From: Ariolimax columbianus
Lineage: Eukaryota > Mollusca > Gastropoda > Stylommatophora > Arionidae
Assembly (NCBI GenBank): GCA_036924085.1
Contig: JAVGWX010000007.1
Coordinates: 35,736,953 to 35,800,952 of the forward strand
Reading direction: 5' to 3'
Length of the DNA: 64,000 nucleotides
Below, piece after piece: positions 1 to 64,000 of this stretch. The notes under the pieces are model-generated. The model saw only the letters and a program-made list of their open reading frames with translations, was not told the DNA's origin and did no database searches. A program made the position numbers and the translations under genes. The stretch's first letter is position 1. The number at the start of each line of letters is the position of its first letter.

Positions 1-810
1 TACTCAATAAAGATCTTTTCCAACAACCTACTTCACCTTTCGCAAAAAGTCGGCTTGCTCCAAACGACGTATACAAAATTAAAACTGTTCAAAAGCCATT
101 TGTAATCTAACATATGATATTTTAACCAGCAAAATATAGTGTATATATGGATGACGTATTCAGCATTTAAAAAATGGCCGTCAGGAGTGTCTCCGTTACC
201 AAAAAAAATAATTTTCAGAACACCGTTTTTGTGAATCTAGACATTCTTGACCAGTGTGATAAAAGTTAACATGTCGGCTCCAGCTGGAAAATGATGTCAT
301 GTAAATGACACCCCACTTTCCACTTTCTGTGGCATGTTCTATAAGATCTCTTAACATGTCTAGTTTCAGCGCTTAAATTTCTTCATGAATGTTGTCTTTA
401 AGCTGATTGATGGTCTAGGACTTATTGACATACCAAAAAAGAAAATGTACTATATAATAGGAACAAATTTATTACGTTTTTAAATTGGAAAGTGACTTAT
501 GGGCTACCCTTTATTTCTAACATTAGTAGATAAGATGTTGGTCGTAGGTTCAGACCAAGAATACTGAGGTTGATGAATTGTTGCTGAGAAAAATCTTGAT
601 TCATATATTTGGTTCATGCTTTCTGCAAAGACTTCATGTTCCTATAAGAATTATGAAGAAAGGAAAAAGATTATTTCTGTGTTCAGTGATTATTTTCACA
701 TTTTGAGATTGTTATTGTTCTTGATAATTTACTGCTTTCTTGCATTCTGAATAAAAAATATGTATTCATAGAGTATAGCAGCTTCAATGTATTCATTTGT
801 ATATTTATAG
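1..810. other. Intron sequence upstream of exon 1
   Basis: AT-rich sequence with no long open frame and no transposon similarity I can recognise. It ends in a pyrimidine-poor but usable acceptor (atatttatag) at 801-810, so it is taken as the end of an intron of the nesprin gene. Confidence 0.5.
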
Positions 811-61702
<60,892 letters not shown>

Positions 61703-61974
61703 GTAAGCCAAAATCGCTCAGAGCTTGTTACAATACTTCACTTTAAGTTAATTCTATCTCCGGTTTAAAAGGATAAAGGAACAGACTTTTCATGTTGTAT
61801 TGCAGCATCTGTCCTGGTTTCAGTTCCATTAAGTTTCTGACCACCTTCAAAGATCTAAAAACTCCCATGTCTCATAGATAACCCTTTTTTTTAAAAATCT
61901 TTTCATTTCTTTTAATTGCAGTAATGGTTGGAAGGACATCCCTGTTAGTGCAGTACAGAGCGAGAGATAGTACA

Positions 61975-62300
61975 AATAATCTTTAACTCAATCTCACCTG
62001 ATTAATGAAGTAAAACAAACACATTTAAACTTTTCCCAAAATAATCTTTAACTCAATCTCACCTGATTAATAAAGTAAAACAAACACATTTAAACTTTTC
62101 CCAAAATAATCTTTAACTCAATCTCACCTGATTAATAAAGTAAAACAAACACATTTAAACTTTTCCCAAAATAATCTTTAACTCAATCTCACCTGATTAA
62201 TAAAGTAAAACAAACACATTTAAACTTTTCCCAAAATAATCTTTAACTCAATCTCACCTGATTAATAAAGTAAAACAAACACATTTAAACTTTTCCCAAT
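61975..62300. repeat. 65-bp minisatellite, 5 copies
   Basis: Unit aataatctttaactcaatct, cacctgattaataaagtaaa, acaaacacatttaaactttt, cccaa. Five nearly identical copies in the intron after exon 21. No transposon origin seen. Confidence 0.95.
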
Positions 62301-62609
62301 TAAATTGAATTAGTTGTCCATCTTCTTAAATTTACCTTATTAAATGATACAATTAAGAACTAAATGTCCTGGCCATTTTATGTCAGAACTAACACATGAG
62401 TTACTGTAAAACTTTGGATATTTGTACATCATCTTTTCTTACAGTAACTAAATTTATTCTTTTCAAAAAATATGTATTTAAGCTTAAATTTAAGCTGTAC
62501 ACCATTTCGTACTAGGTTTTAACCTTTAAGAGGGGAAGATCTTACAGATTGTATCAATATCATTTTTTCTTATCCAATCCCCAGTGTCTGGATGGCATTT
62601 TTCAGCCAT
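62301..62609. other. Intron sequence, nothing identified
   Basis: AT-rich with no coding or repeat signal. Confidence 0.35.
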
Positions 62610-62617
62610 TAGTTTTT

Positions 62618-62800
62618 TTAAGGGAGACCCAGTGGTCTCGAGGTAAGGTGTTCGCCTCGGGTGCTGGAAGTCGCTGGTTCAAATCACGGTGGAGATTGAG
62701 ATTTTTTCCCCTGATCTCTAAGGAATGAGATCAGACACCCATGTGCAGTGACTCACACGTTAAAAATAGCTTAGCAGTTGGAAATTGAAAAGAGTAGGCC
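62618..62800 (+). repeat. tRNA-derived SINE
   Basis: Head gacccagtggtctcgaggta (box A like) and tggttcaaatcacg (box B, good match), followed by a non-tRNA body (cccctgatctctaaggaatg). No tail or target duplication found. Confidence 0.6.
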
Positions 62801-62889
62801 TAACAGTCGCTGCTCTGGCAAAATTCAAGTTAAAATCTACAAATTACTTTGGGGATGTTTGCCCCACAGAGAATATGTCGCAAAAGGGG

Positions 62890-63130
62890 GACTGTGTTGC
62901 TATAACTTCAGGTCTTGGTTATATGGTTAGCGGAGTGGATTAGGTGGCGCCTGACAGGCTGCGAGTCTACCTTGCTCTAATTTACTCCACCAGTCTCAAA
63001 AATAGGCGATTGTATGTTCCGGGGCTGACGGATGATGGGATTGACCTAGAAAGTCACCAATGGATTTTCACCTTTCCAAAAGATATGAGACAAGGGGGGT
63101 CACACCTCCCACCTCCCCACCATGTCTAAC
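62890..63130 (+). repeat. Possible second SINE-like unit
   Basis: tggttagcggagtggattag looks like a box A region, but no box B is found at the right distance. The body includes ttccggggctgacggatgat. Kept only as a weak candidate. Confidence 0.25.
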
Positions 63131-64000
63131 GACATAAGTGGACTGAAGATAGATAAATAGTATCTTTTAAAAATAAATAAAAATTTCAATTCCTCATCAA
63201 ATATTTTGTCATGGTGATTTTCACTGTCGTAAATCACCAGAGTTGTTCATCGGTAAACAGAATAAAACCACTGCTTCCTTCTCAGCATGTCATAAGAAGT
63301 AGCCTAAGAAGATTGGGCACAGGACTGACAACCTCATAGTGTAAAAACCATTGCTTCAAAACCACACTGCAAATTACTGGTCAAACTTCCTTAAAAGCTG
63401 GTCATGGTAAGCCAAATGCAGTGTTAGACACATGCTTTAGGTTTGGTATATAAATTGTGTGTGGCTGAGTGAGTGAGATAAACAAATATCCGTTCCCAGC
63501 GCCACCAGTATTGGTTTCACCCACATACCTTATAATAAGGCTTATATCAGTGGGCAGGTATAGAAAATGTGTACAAATAAAGTGATAAGAGAAATAACAC
63601 ACATTTCTGGAGTTACCTAAAATTGTGGTGACCATATTGAACATATTTTGCACAAGTTTTTTTGTTTTTTTTTCATGATAAAAAGACATGTTTAATAATA
63701 GTTGTCCATCACAAGTGATGAAGACCACTCTCTTTGTTCAACCGTGTGGACAGTCGTATCTCTTGCTGTGTCCGCTGAAATGGGTGACTTGCGCGGAGAT
63801 TTGGATTAAAGTGAGGAAGAAACTGCGCCGTTTGTCAACTTCACTCACAGAGCCTAAGCTACCTTTTGCCAGTGGCAAGACATTCATCGAGACGACCGGA
63901 GATAGCATAGGATGCAGATTTTGCCTCAGGGTTACCACCGAAGCCTTTCCGTAAACATGTAACCCGCAGGGTAGAAAGGTGGGAAGGCATCTAACACAGT
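63131..64000. other. Intron sequence, unidentified moderately GC-rich end
   Basis: No spectrin-type exon with valid splice sites was found here. From about 63690 the sequence is GC-richer with an open frame (63688-63954) and gtgacttgcgcggagatttg, but no family resemblance; it may be part of a repeat that runs off the window. Confidence 0.35.

Noticed and set aside
63688..63954. 88-codon frame near the right edge as a further nesprin exon
   Set aside because: No acceptor/donor pair in the required phase and no spectrin pattern.

Overview
The window is from an animal nuclear genome. Short exons with GT-AG splice sites are separated by long AT-rich introns packed with dead retrotransposons. The repeat types (several LINE clades, a Penelope-like element, tRNA-derived SINEs, piggyBac-like remnants, many minisatellites) and the divergence of the protein from vertebrates suggest an invertebrate, perhaps a lophotrochozoan such as a mollusc. 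The species assignment is inference only.

One gene runs the whole length on the + strand. Twenty-one internal exons (811 to 61702) can be joined with matching phases at every junction, giving 4,208 nt, that is two leading bases plus 1,402 uninterrupted codons. The product is a chain of spectrin repeats. Exons 16-21 follow, in order, the region of human nesprin-1 (SYNE1) some way upstream of the C-terminal KASH domain, as far as I recall that sequence. I therefore call the gene a nesprin (SYNE1/MSP-300/ANC-1 family) orthologue, the outer-nuclear-membrane part of the LINC complex. Neither the N-terminal actin-binding part nor the KASH end is inside the window.

Layout. 0.8-11.4 kb: exons 1-7, with LINE 3' fragments, a duplicated composite LINE segment (7.9 and 10.4 kb) and a TTAA-flanked MITE. 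11.5-16.2 kb: a dense transposon block in intron 7 (RNase H LINE tail, piggyBac-like N-terminus with a 38-bp array, two LINEs joined head to tail). 16.5-21.8 kb: exons 8-10. 21.9-27.9 kb: intron 10 with a long reverse-strand CR1-like LINE, an RTE-like LINE and a (TA)n tract. 28-39.6 kb: exons 11-14, a Penelope-like element with a GIY-YIG domain and a hammerhead-like motif (31-34 kb), and an RTE-like LINE. 40-44.8 kb: a LINE split by CR1-like insertions. 44.9-47.5 kb: exons 15-17. 47.7-59.5 kb: LINE fragments with exons 18 and 19 between them. 59.6-61.7 kb: exons 20-21 around a CR1-like LINE that is itself broken by a SINE and a minisatellite.

The recurring non-genic theme is that at least six of the minisatellite arrays (22-61 bp units) are local amplifications of sequence belonging to a transposable element or dispersed repeat. 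No second host gene, true tRNA, rRNA or CRISPR array was found.
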